Below are positions 22,461 to 34,744 of a DNA stretch of 64,000 nt, piece after piece. The stretch spans positions 3,224,001 to 3,288,000 of the forward strand of contig JAPVLO010000115.1 of the NCBI GenBank assembly GCA_027257055.1. The letters run 5' to 3'. A program made the translations under genes and the position numbers. Position 1 is the stretch's first letter. Each line of letters opens with the position of its first letter. The notes beneath the pieces are model-generated. The model ran no database searches. It had not been told where the DNA came from and saw only the letters and a list, made by a program, of their open reading frames with translations. This DNA is from Cephalopachus bancanus. Lineage: Eukaryota > Chordata > Mammalia > Primates > Tarsiidae.

Positions 22461-22640
22461 CTTCACCTCCCCAAGGTAGGGGAGGGGGCCAAAGCTTAAG
22501 AAAACATACCTCAAAGAGTACACAGCTACACCAGAGTCTAGTAAGGCAAAATCCTGTGTGAAAAATTTTAAAAACCACATTGGGTTTTTAATGTATCTCC
22601 ATGAAATTTTATGACCTATGAAAAACAACTTTTAAAAAAA
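22378..22640 (-). repeat. Dispersed repeat copy A with (GA)n, family not identified
   Basis: Begins AGATTAGAAAATATAGTTTA (22390) and includes a (GA)n at 22421-22457 and CCAAAGCTTAAGAAAACATA (22491-22510). Its reverse complement aligns over about 130 bases with 38870-39000, including a shared end AATAAACTRTATTTTCTAATCT and the same CT-rich stretch. AATAAA near that end suggests an LTR or retroposon 3' end. Confidence 0.55.
22421..22457. repeat. (GA)n microsatellite
   Basis: About 18 perfect GA units inside dispersed repeat copy A; the matching position in copy B is only CT-rich on the other strand, so the tract expanded within the repeat. Confidence 0.95.
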
Positions 22641-22647
22641 TTCTCTA

Positions 22648-22945
22648 GGACGGGCACGGTGACTCAAGCCTGTAATCCCAGCACTTTGGGAGGCCGAGGC
22701 AAGAAGACTGCCTGAGCCCAGGGGTTTGAGACCAGCCTGGGCAATTTGGTGAGACCTTATCTCTACAATTAAAATAAAAATTAACCAGGTGTGGTAACAC
22801 GCGCCTGTAGTTCCAGCTATTTGGAAGACTGAGGCAGAAGACTCGCCTGAGTCCTGCAGGTTGAGTCTGCAGTGGCCGTCAGTGTGTCACTGCACTCCAG
22901 CCTGGATGACAGAGTAAGACTCAAACTCAAACTCAAAAAAAAAAA
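22648..22945 (+). repeat. Alu, full-length
   Basis: GGACGGGCACGGTGACTCAA start, CTCTACAATTAAAATAAAAA middle, CACTGCACTCCAGCCTGGAT end, A-tail at 22934. Right next to dispersed repeat copy A. Confidence 0.9.
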
Positions 22946-24487
22946 ACCTTTGAAAGGTCAGATGAAAACTTGAATCTAAACAAAAAAAGAAGGAAGGAAA
23001 TGGTAAAAATAAATATAAAAGACTCCTTTTCCTTATTTTAGGCCACTTTAAAAGATAATTGACTACATTAAAAAAGAATAGCAATGTATTATAGCAATGT
23101 ATTGTGGGACTTATATGTAAAAGTAAAATATACAATAAAAATATTCCAAAGAATGGGAGGGAGAAATGGAAAATATACTCTTGTGAGATTCTTTCATCTT
23201 ATATGAAATGGTATAATATTATTTGAAGATAGATTATTTGAAGATAGACTCAGATGAGTTAACAATATATATATTGTAAACCTAGAAGAACAGAAATTGT
23301 AAAAGAAGTACAACTAATAAGCCAATAGTGAAAATAAAATGGAGTGATAAAAATAATTAGTTTGAAAGAAAGCAGGAAAAAAATAATGAAGAACAGCTAA
23401 AACAAATAGAAGACCATAAGGAAGGCAGTAGACTTAAATCCAATCACATCAATAATTACATTAAGTCTATATTATACTAAAAGGCAAAGATTGTCACATG
23501 GCACAAAAAAGCAAGACGCAGTCATATACCATCTACAAAAAAATTTACTCCAAATATAACATTATAGATAGCTTAAAAGGAAAGAAAGGGAAAGAGGTAT
23601 ACTGTGTAAATAACTAATCCAATGAAGCTGGAGTAGCTATATTAATATCAAACTAAACAGACTTCAGAACAAGGAATATTTCCAAGGACAAAGAGAAACA
23701 TCACATAATGATAAACAGGTCAAATCACCACAAAGATATTACAATCCTAAATGTGTAAGCACTTAATAACAAGCCTTCAGAATACATAAAACAAAAACGT
23801 TTAGAACTGAAAGGACAAATCTACAATTATAAAGACTTCAAATCCCACCTATCAGTCATCTATGGAGAAAGTAGATGGAAAAACAGTAAGGGATAGAGAG
23901 GATCTCAACAACACTATTAGCCAAGTTGATCTAATTGACCTTTATAGGATATTCCACAACAGCAGAATATATATTCTTGACAAGCACACATAAAATATTC
24001 ACCAAGATAGACTTACTCTGGGAAAAAAACCATTTTAATGAATTTTAAAAATTCAAGCCATGTAAAACATGTTCCCTGAAACAGTAAAATCAAACCTGAA
24101 ATTAATAACAGAAAAATCTCTAAAAAGTTTCCAAATAATGAAAAATTAAACAGCACACTCCTAAGTAACACATTGATTAAAGAGGAAATCACAAGACAAA
24201 ATTGAAAATCTTTTTAATTGAATAAAAAGAAAACACAATGTTTCAGAATGTGTGGGAAGCTTTTAAAACAGTGCTTTGGGGAAAATTTATAGCATTACTT
24301 GCTTATGTTAGAAAACAAGAAAGATTTTTGACTTAATCTCTATTTCTTCTTAAGAAAATAAAAAAGAAGAAAAAATTGACTAAAAGCTAACAGAAAGGAT
24401 ATGTTAAGGCAAGAGATAACTTCAGTGAAACAGAAAGCAATAGAGAAATTTTACAGAACCAAAATTTGGTTTTTAAAAAGTAATCAA

Positions 24488-24784
24488 GCTGGGCTTGGTG
24501 GCTCAGCCTGTAATCCCAATGTTTTGGGAGGCTGAGGTGAGTGGACTGCCTGAGCCCGCGGGTTCGAGACCCTCCTGGGCAACTTGGCGAGACCTCATCT
24601 CTAACAATAAATCAAAAATTAGCTGGGCGTGGTAGCGCACGCCTGTAGTTTCAGCTACTTGGAAGGCTGAGGCAGAAGGATGGCCGGAGCCCAGCAGGTG
24701 GAGGCTGCAGTGGTCGGGAGCGGCCACTGCACTCCAGTCTGGGCGACAGAATGAGACTCCAACTCAAAAAATAAAAATAAAAAA
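24488..24784 (+). repeat. Alu, full-length, with target-site duplication
   Basis: Flanked by AAAAGTAAT on both sides (about 24475-24484 and 24785-24793). Body GCTGGGCTTGGTGGCTCAGC, CTAACAATAAATCAAAAATT, AGCCCAGCAGGTGGAGGCTG. It interrupts the old L1. Confidence 0.9.
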
Positions 24785-24846
24785 TAAAAAGTAATAAACA
24801 AATTTATAAACTTTTAAGCAAACCAATCAATAAAAAAAAGAGAAGC

Positions 24847-25140
24847 GGCCAGGCTTGGTGGCTCAGCCTGTAATCCCAGCATTTTGGGAGACCAAGGTGA
24901 GTGGATTGGCTGAGCCTGTAGGTTCAAGACCAGCTCAGGGAACTTGGCAGGACCTTGTCTCTACAATAAAAATAAAAAGTTAGCAGGGCATGGTAGCACA
25001 TGCCTGCAGTTATGGCTACTTGGAAGGCTGAGGGGGAAGGATCACTGGAGCCCAGCAGGTCGACCCTGGGGTGGCCATGAACATGCCACTGCACTCCAGC
25101 CTGGGCAACAGAGTAAGATTACAAATAAAAAAAAAAAAAG
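24847..25140 (+). repeat. Alu, full-length
   Basis: GGCCAGGCTTGGTGGCTCAG start, CTACAATAAAAATAAAAAGT middle, CCTGGGCAACAGAGTAAGAT end, followed by an A-run that merges into GAGAGAGAGAGAGA. It lies head-to-tail after the Alu at 24488, only about 60 bases away. Confidence 0.9.
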
Positions 25141-25194
25141 AGAGAGAGAGAGAGAAGAGATAAAAGTATCAATAACCAGAATGAAAGCAAGGAT

Positions 25195-25280
25195 AAAGGG
25201 AGGCCCAAACTTTACCTGTATGATGACCACTTGTGTACCTAATTCTGAATTGTACCCCAAATCTTTAAAATAAAAAAAAG
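25195..25280 (+). mobile_element. Short L1 3'-tail insertion
   Basis: GAGGCCCAAACTTTACCTG to TTGTACCCCAAATCTTTAAAATAAAA repeats the last about 80 bases of the L1 at 21.1 kb and follows an Alu at once. Confidence 0.7.
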
Positions 25281-25527
25281 AAAGGACATTTATTACAGGT
25301 CATACAGGCCTTATACCTTACAAAGATAATAAGAGCATATTATGAACAGCTTTATGCCAATACATTCGATAATTTAGATGAAACAACACATTTCTTGAAA
25401 GACAAAAACTAAAAAAGCTTAATCTAAGAGAAATAAATAATCTGAATAAGAAATGTGTTGTTAAATTCTTACCACAAATAAACCTCCAGACCCAGATGGC
25501 TTCAGTGAAGAATTCTATTATATTGGT

Positions 25528-25912
25528 CAACTCAGGATGCTACAACAAAATACCATGGACTAGGTACCTTAAACAAGAGAAATTTGTCTCACAGCTCTGG
25601 AAGTGAAAAGTCCAGGATCAAGGTTCTGGTTGATCTGGTTTGTGGTAAGGACCCTTTTCCTAGTTTGCAGATAGTCTTTTCACCATGCCTTTACATGGTC
25701 TTTTCTCAGTGAATTTGGGGAGAGAGAGAAAAAAAGAGAATGCTCTGTGGTCTTATAAGGACACTAATCCTACTGGATCAAGGCCCTTATGACCAAAGTT
25801 AGCCTTAGTTACTCCCTAGGAGGCCCCATCTCCAAATATAGTCACACTGGGGGTTAAAACTCCAACATACAAATTGGGGGGGGATGCAATTCAACCCATA
25901 GCATGTATCAAG
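25528..25912 (-). mobile_element. MaLR (MLT1-like) LTR, reverse orientation
   Basis: Reverse-strand copy of the same family as at 7.8 kb: it opens with the complement of the LTR 3' end (CTACAACAAAATACCATGGAC, CAGCTCTGGAAGTG) and closes with ATCTCCAAATATAGTCACACTGG. It is inserted in the old L1 composite of 23-28 kb and so is younger than that L1 segment. Confidence 0.8.
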
Positions 25913-27574
25913 CACTAAAGGAACAAATTATAGAAATTATTTCAGAAAATAGGAGAGAAAACATTCTTAATTCATTTTATGAGGTCTGCATTCCCTAATA
26001 TCAAAACCAGACAAAGACATTATAAGCAAAGAAAGCTATAAATGATGTTCTTCATGAACATATATGTAAAAACACTGAACCAAATATTAATAAATCATAT
26101 CCAGCAGTATATAAAAAGGCTAAATATATCATATATACTAAGTAGAGTTTATCCCAAAATGAAATTATATCACCACAACAGATACAGAATCATTTGACAA
26201 AATTCAACATTCATTCCTAAGAAGTCTCTCAGAAAACTAGAAGTTGTCAACATGATAAAGGACTTATGAAAAACTTTCAGCTCATATGATACTTCAAGTT
26301 GCAAAACAAAATGTTTTTCCACTAAAATCAAGAACAGGACAAGGAAGTCTGCTCTCACCACTTCAACGTTGTATTGAAGGTTCTGTCAGTGGAATAAATC
26401 AAGAAAACTAAAAGTCACACACATTTGAAAGGAAAAAGCAAAGCTGTCATTATTTGTAGACAACATGATTATCTACATCTATAATTTTGAAAGACAAGAA
26501 CAAAGTTGGATGATGCACACCATGTGATTTAAGGACAGTGCAGTATTTGTGAAAACACAGACTCAGCAATCAATGAAACCAAATCAATAAACCTGAAATA
26601 AACCCATGTAAATATGGTTAATAGATTTTAGACAAAGGTGTCAAGGTAATTCAATTGAGAAAGGGTAGTGTTTACAACAAATGGTGTTGAAATACCATTA
26701 AATATGCATATGCAATCAAAACAAACCTTAACCCCTTCCATATACAACATTAACTCAAAATATAAGACTTAAAATTGAAAAGTTTTAGAAGAAAACACAG
26801 GAAATATTGTGATTTTGGGTTAGGTCACGATTTCTTAAATAAAACGCAAAAGGCGTTAACCATTAAAGGAAAAAATGGATAAATTATGTTTAATAAAAAG
26901 TTTTAAATTTTTGTTCTTCAAAAGACACTGTTATAGGAATGAAAAGATAAGCTATAGACTGGAAGAAAATACTTGCAAACATATTCTGATAAAGGACTGG
27001 TATACAGAATATATAAAGAACACTCACAACTCAATAATAAGAAAACAAACAACTCATTTTAAAATCTGCCATTAAAAAAAAAATTGACCCTCCACCTAAA
27101 AAGAGATTGTTGGCAAATAAGTACATGAAAATATGCCCAACACAATTAGTCACTAGGGAAATGCAAGTACAGACAGCAATGAGATATCACAACTCCACAA
27201 TTCTTAGAATTACTAAAATTAAAACAACTGACAATACCAATTGCTGCCCAGAATGCAAAGCAATACAAATCCTCATACATTCCTGGTGGGAGTATAAACT
27301 GGTACAACAACTTTAGAAGAATTTGGCTGTTTTTTATGAAGTTAAACATACAGTTACTATGTGGCACAGCAATCCCACACCTGGGTATTGACATAAGAAA
27401 ATGAAAACATATGTTCACTAAGAACTTTATGCAAATGTTTAGGTCAGCTTTATTCATACTGTCCCAGGTGAGCCCAGGTACCCTTCAATAGAATGGATAA
27501 AGAAACTGTTGTATATCAAGAACCAAAAAAAAAAAGAAAAGAAATGGTTGCATAGCTAATTAGCATCAATTACC

Positions 27575-27829
<255 letters not shown>

Positions 27830-28192
27830 TTATTTATTTGGTGTTTAGAAAAGACAAAGCCATAGGGACAGAAATTAGATTAATGATCTCCAGGAACAAG
27901 AGGGGAGAGAAGATCAATTTAAAATGGAGTAAGAGAGAATGGGGGGGGTGGAAATGTCTTGATTGTGATGATAGTTACAAGATTTGTCAATACTCATACA
28001 ATATATGCATCTTAAAAGGGTGAACTTTATTTATGTAACTTACACCTCATTAAGCCTGACTTAAAATATTAACAAATGATCATGGGGGTGCAATGGGACC
28101 TCCTCCACATTCTGTTCCATATTCTCATGACTGTTACCTGGACATGATGGCAACTCTGCTTTAGCCATGAGGATGATGATAAAGCCTCAGCC

Positions 28193-28470
28193 CAGTGCTT
28201 CTCAAAGGGTTTCCAGCACCATTCCCCGAAGAGATAAATACAGAAATTGAGAGGGGGTACTTAGTAACTTTTATAGCAATTTAAGTGAGTAATATTGCAT
28301 CTATTATATCCAATAATAAAATTCTGTAGGCTTGTGTTTGGTGTCTTTGGGAATTTTTTCCCTTTATTTTTTCAGAAATTTACTCTTTCCAAAAAAGTTA
28401 TTCTATAATGGATTAAAATTTTTTTAAATGAGTCCTTCACCACATACAGTTTGGGAAAGACTGCCCTAGG
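28193..28470. repeat. hAT-type nonautonomous DNA transposon
   Basis: Left CAGTGCTTCTCAAAG (28195-28209) and the inverse of the right end CAGTCTTTCCCAAAC (about 28452-28466) form hAT-like terminal repeats. The interior is AT-rich and noncoding. Flanking 8-bp duplications were not clear. Confidence 0.6.
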
Positions 28471-28954
28471 GAATGGTGGAGCAACTTGAAGGGAATTTGC
28501 ATCCCTGAATGACTGCATGGAGCAGAGTCACCTAGTAGCCAGAAAATGGTCCTCTTGGACTGTTACAGGAGTAAGTAACAAACTTTGTTCTTTAAACTAC
28601 TGTATCATTGTGTCTCGCTGTTACAGAAGTAATTGTCTGGAACCTCCATGAGGACATCTTATCTGCTAACTCCGGGCCAATGCATTAGTCCCTGGAAGAG
28701 CTAGAAGCAAGATTTTTTTTTTGGTAACAGCACAGGCTCAAAAGACATGGGAAAAGCAAGCAAGCTGGCCATTATTTTTCATACTACAGAGGGTAACTAC
28801 AAAAGACAACTAAAGTTATCACTTTTTCAGCAGTGTAGAGAGCAAGCTGACCACAGAGATGGACAGATGGAGTCATTCCAGCAGCATGCAAGGCTCCAGC
28901 AAAACTTGGCTTTCCTTGGTTGTTTGCAGGAGAAGTAGGACTTCCATCAACAAA

Positions 28955-29270
28955 CACACCATGCATTGCTTAACAGCTGGGATATGTTCTGAGAAATACC
29001 CTGTCAGGTGACTTTGTTGTTATACGAGAACCACAGAGTGAACTTACACAAACCTGGATGGCATATTACACTCCTAGGCTATGAGGCATAGTCTGTTGCT
29101 CCTAAACCTCAAACCTGTACTGCATGTTACTGTACTGAATACTGTAGGCAGTTATAATACAATGGAAAGCATTTGTGCATCTAAACATGAAAAGGAACAG
29201 AAAAAATACAGTCATATATGCAGTCCATCATTGAAATAAAATGTCCTTATGAGGTACATGACTATACAAC
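28955..29270 (+). repeat. DNA-transposon-like medium reiterated repeat
   Basis: ATGCATTGCTTAACAGCTGG, TGTTCTGAGAAATACCCTGTC, CTTACACAAACCTGGATGGC and TGTACTGAATACTGTAGGCA match a repeat consensus I remember, probably Tigger-group; the exact family name is uncertain. Confidence 0.6.
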
Positions 29271-29369
29271 AGTAGCAGCTTGAACAACTACAGCTGCCCC
29301 AGAAAGATGACTTTGGGCCTGCTTCCCTTTTATGGAGCCAGCTGAGGGAGGGTAATTCTGACTTTTATG

Positions 29370-29580
29370 GAGAGCACTAAGGCCATGCAACTCACCAGTC
29401 TAGTTCTGCCAACTCCTAATTGTTAACTTCATCTCGCCTCAGTCTCCTCATCTGTAAAATGGAGGATAATGACAGTGTTCACCTACAGCATAGGGGTTTT
29501 CAAGGTTTCAGTGAAAAGTAATGTACAAAGCTGAAATGGGGCCTGACTCATTGAAGGAGGCTGATACATGTTAGCTGTTG
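29370..29580 (+). repeat. MIR SINE
   Basis: CTCGCCTCAGTCTCCTCATCTGTAAAATGGAGGATAATGAC (29432-29472) then GGGGCCTGACTCATTGAAGG and ATGTTAGCTGTTGGCTG. Confidence 0.8.
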
Positions 29581-29859
29581 GCTGATTTTGCTGGAAGCTA
29601 ATTACCCTTTGTAATGAGATGATCTTTCTGTGGTCACCAGATGGTCCCTACAGTCCTGAGGCTGTAGGCCCTCAGATACAAACCTAACTGGTATTACTTG
29701 ATTCTAACACAGCAATTTAAGTATAGAGGCCAATGCCATACTCCAAATGTAAAGCAGTGATTAGAGGACTTAAGAGAGATATAAAATTATACCTGGTGAG
29801 AGTTTGATTCAAGCCCAGATTCAAATCCCACTGCCTTCAAGAATTCTCTATGCTGAGCC

Positions 29860-30080
29860 TACGTACACGAGTCTAGTGCCTTCCGATTTATAAAGCAATT
29901 TCACATCCATCGTCTGCCATTAGCTTCATAGTGTCCAGTGAAGTAGAAGGGATTATTGTATCTGTAGCACAGATGAGGCAAGGCGCTCAGAGGTTAAGTG
30001 GCTTGCCCAAGGTCAAAGGGTTAATGAGAGGAGAAGGTAGGGCTCAGAGCCGCATCTGGTTCCAAGTCCATCATTCTTTT
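29860..30080 (-). repeat. MIR SINE
   Basis: ATTTATAAAGCAATTTCACA, CACAGATGAGGCAAGGCGCTC, AGGTTAAGTGGCTTGCCCAAGGTC (29991-30014): MIR core in reverse. Confidence 0.85.
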
Positions 30081-30234
30081 CCTCAGATACTTTTCTGCCT
30101 CCCCAGGTGTGCCTCACCTGACCCAGAGTACATGCCCCATCACAAGCATGTATATGTCATGATTTGTAACCAAGCAAAAGATGAATCATTTTGAGTACAT
30201 GATTAGGTTGAACCATATGAAATTGCTGACATTT

Positions 30235-30420
30235 AACTACAGAGATGACAATTTCGTATAGTTCAGCCTAGTAATCACAATATCCCTGTTATCTACATTT
30301 TAGGGGTGAGGAATCCAAGGCCAGGTCTCCAGAGGTATGAAAAGAGACCTGGTATGGGGGAAGGATTGAAATCCAAGCATCTGAGCCCAGGGCACAAGTA
30401 CTTAACCACGGTACCCTATC
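30235..30420 (-). repeat. MIR-like SINE fragment
   Basis: TATCTACATTTTAGGGGTGAGGAATCC then GGATTGAAATCCAAGCATCTGAGC: a diverged reverse MIR. Confidence 0.55.
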
Positions 30421-31274
30421 ACTTCATTCTCTAACAAGAAGACATGTACTCCTAATGATAGCATGTCTTATTCAATCATATAATGAAACACATGGTATTC
30501 ATTCATTCATTCAACAAATTTTGAAGGCCTCGTAAGTGTTCTGTTGGGAGACAATTCTCCACAGGTCTCAAGCATTTCTATACATCTTGTAAGCAGATGC
30601 ACTGACTGCTCTTTGTTCTGGACTACAATTTCAAAGTTGTATTTCAAACAACTTTGGAAGATAGAGATGGTATCCTCCTCCAGAGCAAATGGCAGACAGA
30701 CTGTTCAGTATGAAAGAATCAGGTTCCCTGAGCTTTAGGGCTCCACTGCTGTAATTCACTGAATGAGCCAGTGTCATCTGACCTTCATTGTGTCCCTCTA
30801 TGGAAATAAGGGCTTTGAAAACCATTACAAAGATGCTAATATTCTGGCTATTGCTATTGAGGTGAGTGATAAATTATCCTTCATCTCTGACCCAGAGTCT
30901 CCTATCTGCTACTAGCATGAAACGATGGCAGGCTAACTTGTTAGCTTGCAAGTGGGATAAAGTCTCAGACTCAGTTCTTGACAATACTGGCCACATGCAC
31001 AAAATGAATGAGTGCATGTGATGAGCCCCTGCACAGGGCACTGTGTTCTAAAAGTCCTCATAGTGTCTCTCAGGGAGCTGGGGTTGCCATTCACAGAGAG
31101 GTAATGCAAGGAAATAGCCAGGAAAGTGGGTCCGATCTCCCTGGGCTGACCGCTGATCTGCAAGACAGCCATGTTGGCACCAGCATTTATTAAAAACCTA
31201 CTGTATACCTGGCTCCAAATTTCTGAATTCCACAGTGCCTATCTAGGAGCATTTTATAAGTGCTTATTGAGCAA
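30421..31274. other. Intergenic, unassigned
   Basis: Contains (ATTC)n at about 30497-30512 followed by AACAAATTTTGAAGGCC, possibly a decayed L2/MIR end. No gene seen. Confidence 0.35.
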
Positions 31275-31735
31275 AGGGTTCCTTCACCTATTCAACAAAT
31301 ATTTATTGTCTATTATGTGCTTGTCTCTATTCTAGGATTTGGGAAAATAAGGAAGACAGGATCCCTGCTCTCATAGGCCTTATCAACTTGTAGGAGAGAC
31401 AGTCAACAAACAAGCAACTACGTAGGTAAACAAAAAAAATATCAAATAGTGAAAAAAGTTCTGCAAATCTCTTTTTTTAAAAGCAGAAAATATGCCAAAG
31501 GGTAAATGGGAACCACTTTAGAAGAGGTGGTCAAAAGAGGACTCTAGGAGGAGGGGACATCAGAGTGATGGCATGTTGCTAAAATCAGGAGGACAAGCTC
31601 TTCAAGGAAAATAAATGATTGGGATACAAGGGTGCCAGTGTGGATGGAGCCCAAAGATGCAGGGGGAGGGAGTGGGGAATGACAGAGACAGGAGTCAGAT
31701 CACATGGGGCTTTATGAAGCTCTGGGGTTGTTTCC
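31275..31735 (-). repeat. L2 LINE 3' end, reverse
   Basis: Begins TATTCAACAAATATTTATTG, GTGCTTGTCTCTATTCTAGG, ATCCCTGCTCTCATAGGCCT: the reverse complement of an L2 3' end, with further diverged L2 up to about 31735. Confidence 0.75.
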
Positions 31736-33607
31736 TGTCAAAATGACAGCGGGCACAACTGAGCTCTTCCAATCAGAACCCATCAGCCACAGTAACAAAG
31801 ATGGCCACACTGCAGAAGGTGCTCGGTCCACACCATGAGTTACTTTTACCCCAGCAACACTTTAACCATAAGGTAACCACTTGCTAGAAAAAAAAATAAA
31901 GTAAACTAGGTAGCATGACCTCCAGAGAAGGAGTATGTAAAAGAAATTACCGTATGGAGGAGTTTTGTTTTTGTTTTTGTTTTTTTAGGGGTAGAGCTTC
32001 TGCAGCACCCAGCCAATTTCACCTGATGTAGGCTGAACCCTTTCTCGGAGATTGTCTACAGAACAAAAGTGAGAATCTCCCTGATTATGGGGGACACGAG
32101 GCCACTGACATGTGTGGGGCTCTTCCAGACATCCAAGGAGGGGCCGAGGGAGAACTTGCAGGTGTGTGGAGCTTTTAAAAGAAGGGAAAGGGGTGGAGGC
32201 AGAAGACTAGGGAGCCCCTTGCAAATATCAGAGCACCTCCCAGAGTCGCCTTTTCTAAGCAGCTACAGGAAATTTGAAAAACAAAAACAAAAAAAACTCA
32301 ACGAACAAAGATGTCAATAACCCATTTATAACAATCACAAGAAACCAGTACGCCCTTAACCCCTGAGGAACACTCACTCAGTAGAGAAGAACAGAATAGT
32401 GTCATGAAAAAAAAGTATTACCTATTTAGGGCAGACTATTTAAGTACATGAAGCTTGAGCCAAAAAGAGATTGCAAACTTTACATAAACATGAAGAAGAC
32501 ATTGCATAAACTAGCTCTGTGTAAAAAAAATCAAGACTGGAGGAGTTGGAAAGAGACATCAGCAGTAGTTCATAAGTGGTGGGGGGGTGAAGTTATAGGT
32601 TTTATTAAGTTACTCACTCACTTAAAACATTTGGAATGAAAAGTTTCTCCTGATTTCAAAATCGGAGTACAAGTTTTGAGGAAAACACGTTTTCCAGAAC
32701 CAGCAAGATCTGAAGTATCAGAGTCACTCCCATCTAGAAGTCAGTCACCCTGGCCAAGTAATTCTCTTGTGAAGATACCACAAGAGTTATAATAGAAATA
32801 AAAATTGCACCATTAGCCATTGAATGTCCTCAGGCATTATGGTTTCTCTCTGCTGTAGGCAGCAGTTTTAATAAGTCGCCCAGTCCAGATTCCCCTAATG
32901 ATACTCTTTCTACATAAAAAAGGGCTTGTGAAACCTAATTCCTCTGACAGAAGTGAGCTCGGGTCTCTGAAGCAGCGAAGACTTCAGATTTCCGCTGGGT
33001 TTCCTTGCACCTGCCCTTGCGAGGCTTGAGGTTTTGTGTGCAGAAGCCTCCAGGGGTTGAAATTTAGCCCTGTCCATGTAGCAGGAAGGTCAGCCGAAGT
33101 CACTGGGTCCCAAGACACTGGACTTCAATCTCTGACCAAAAACAAAACATCAAAACACTTCTATTCACGGGGACGTGCTTAGCAGTGCGCTGGCATTTAC
33201 AAATGTAACGCAGCACCGCGAGGCTCGGAGAAGGGGCTCTGCTTAGAAAGTGGATTGTTCTTCGGAGATCTGACAACCTCTATCAGATCTGTGTCAGCAC
33301 GGCTCCAGCAAACACTCAGAGAAAGCCAGCCTCCTCCAGGCCGAGCCCTGGCTGCCACCTGATACCTGAATGAAGAGCACAGCCAGCAAAATCCAAACTC
33401 CTTTCGGGACGTCTGCTTCTGTGGGAAATGGTTTTGACTTTCTCAAAAACAATTAATGTGGAAGAAAATCAATTTCTGATTGGCTTTTAAAGATTAATCA
33501 GAATGACAGTCTTTTACAGGAAAGAGTATCTTTGTTTCATTTACCTGTGTATTTCTTATTAAGTACTTTCCCATCTGAACGGGCCCCTCAATTTATAACA
33601 TTTAATT
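31736..33607. other. Intergenic, unassigned, repeat-poor
   Basis: No gene. 33420-33560 carries several homeodomain-type cores (CAATTAATG, GATTAATCAG) and a TTTAAAGATTAATC stretch; a possible noncoding element, unsupported by further evidence. Confidence 0.35.
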
Positions 33608-33853
<246 letters not shown>

Positions 33854-34147
33854 TAGGCTCAGAAAGTTCAAGGGTCTTGCCAGGGGTTGTATGGATAGTA
33901 ACTGGCAGAGCTTGGACTTGATGCCAAGTTCCCAACTGCTCTAGGCCCTGCCTCATATATGTCATCATGTATGTATTTCATGATAGCCCTTGAACAATAT
34001 AAGAAAATTTTCCCCCAAATAGCTTGACAAATCAGATTAATCTGGTAAACACAGAATAGCTACCTACCATGTCTGGGGCTCTGTGCCCCAACCCTCCTAT
34101 TACTAGGCACCCCCAGGACAAAAAACCCTACAGAGATAGTAACACTA

Positions 34148-34448
<301 letters not shown>

Positions 34449-34744
34449 ATAGTAACACTAGCCCAAGGTAGAAAGCAGTGGTGTTGCAGCAGTACCAACA
34501 AAGGCAATGGGTACCTAGAACAGGGGGATTCCTTAATTCTAACCGAAGCAGTGGTAAGTCTTCCAAAGGAGCGAGCATCTGAACTGAGGCTTCCAAGATG
34601 GAGAGAACACTTTTACAGTGACAGCAGTGTTTTAGTTTTTTTTTAAAGGAAAGTAATGAGATTACTGTAGACTTTAAAGATACAGAGAAGCACAAAGACT
34701 AAAATAAAAATCATCTTTAATTCCACCATGCAAAATAAACCACA

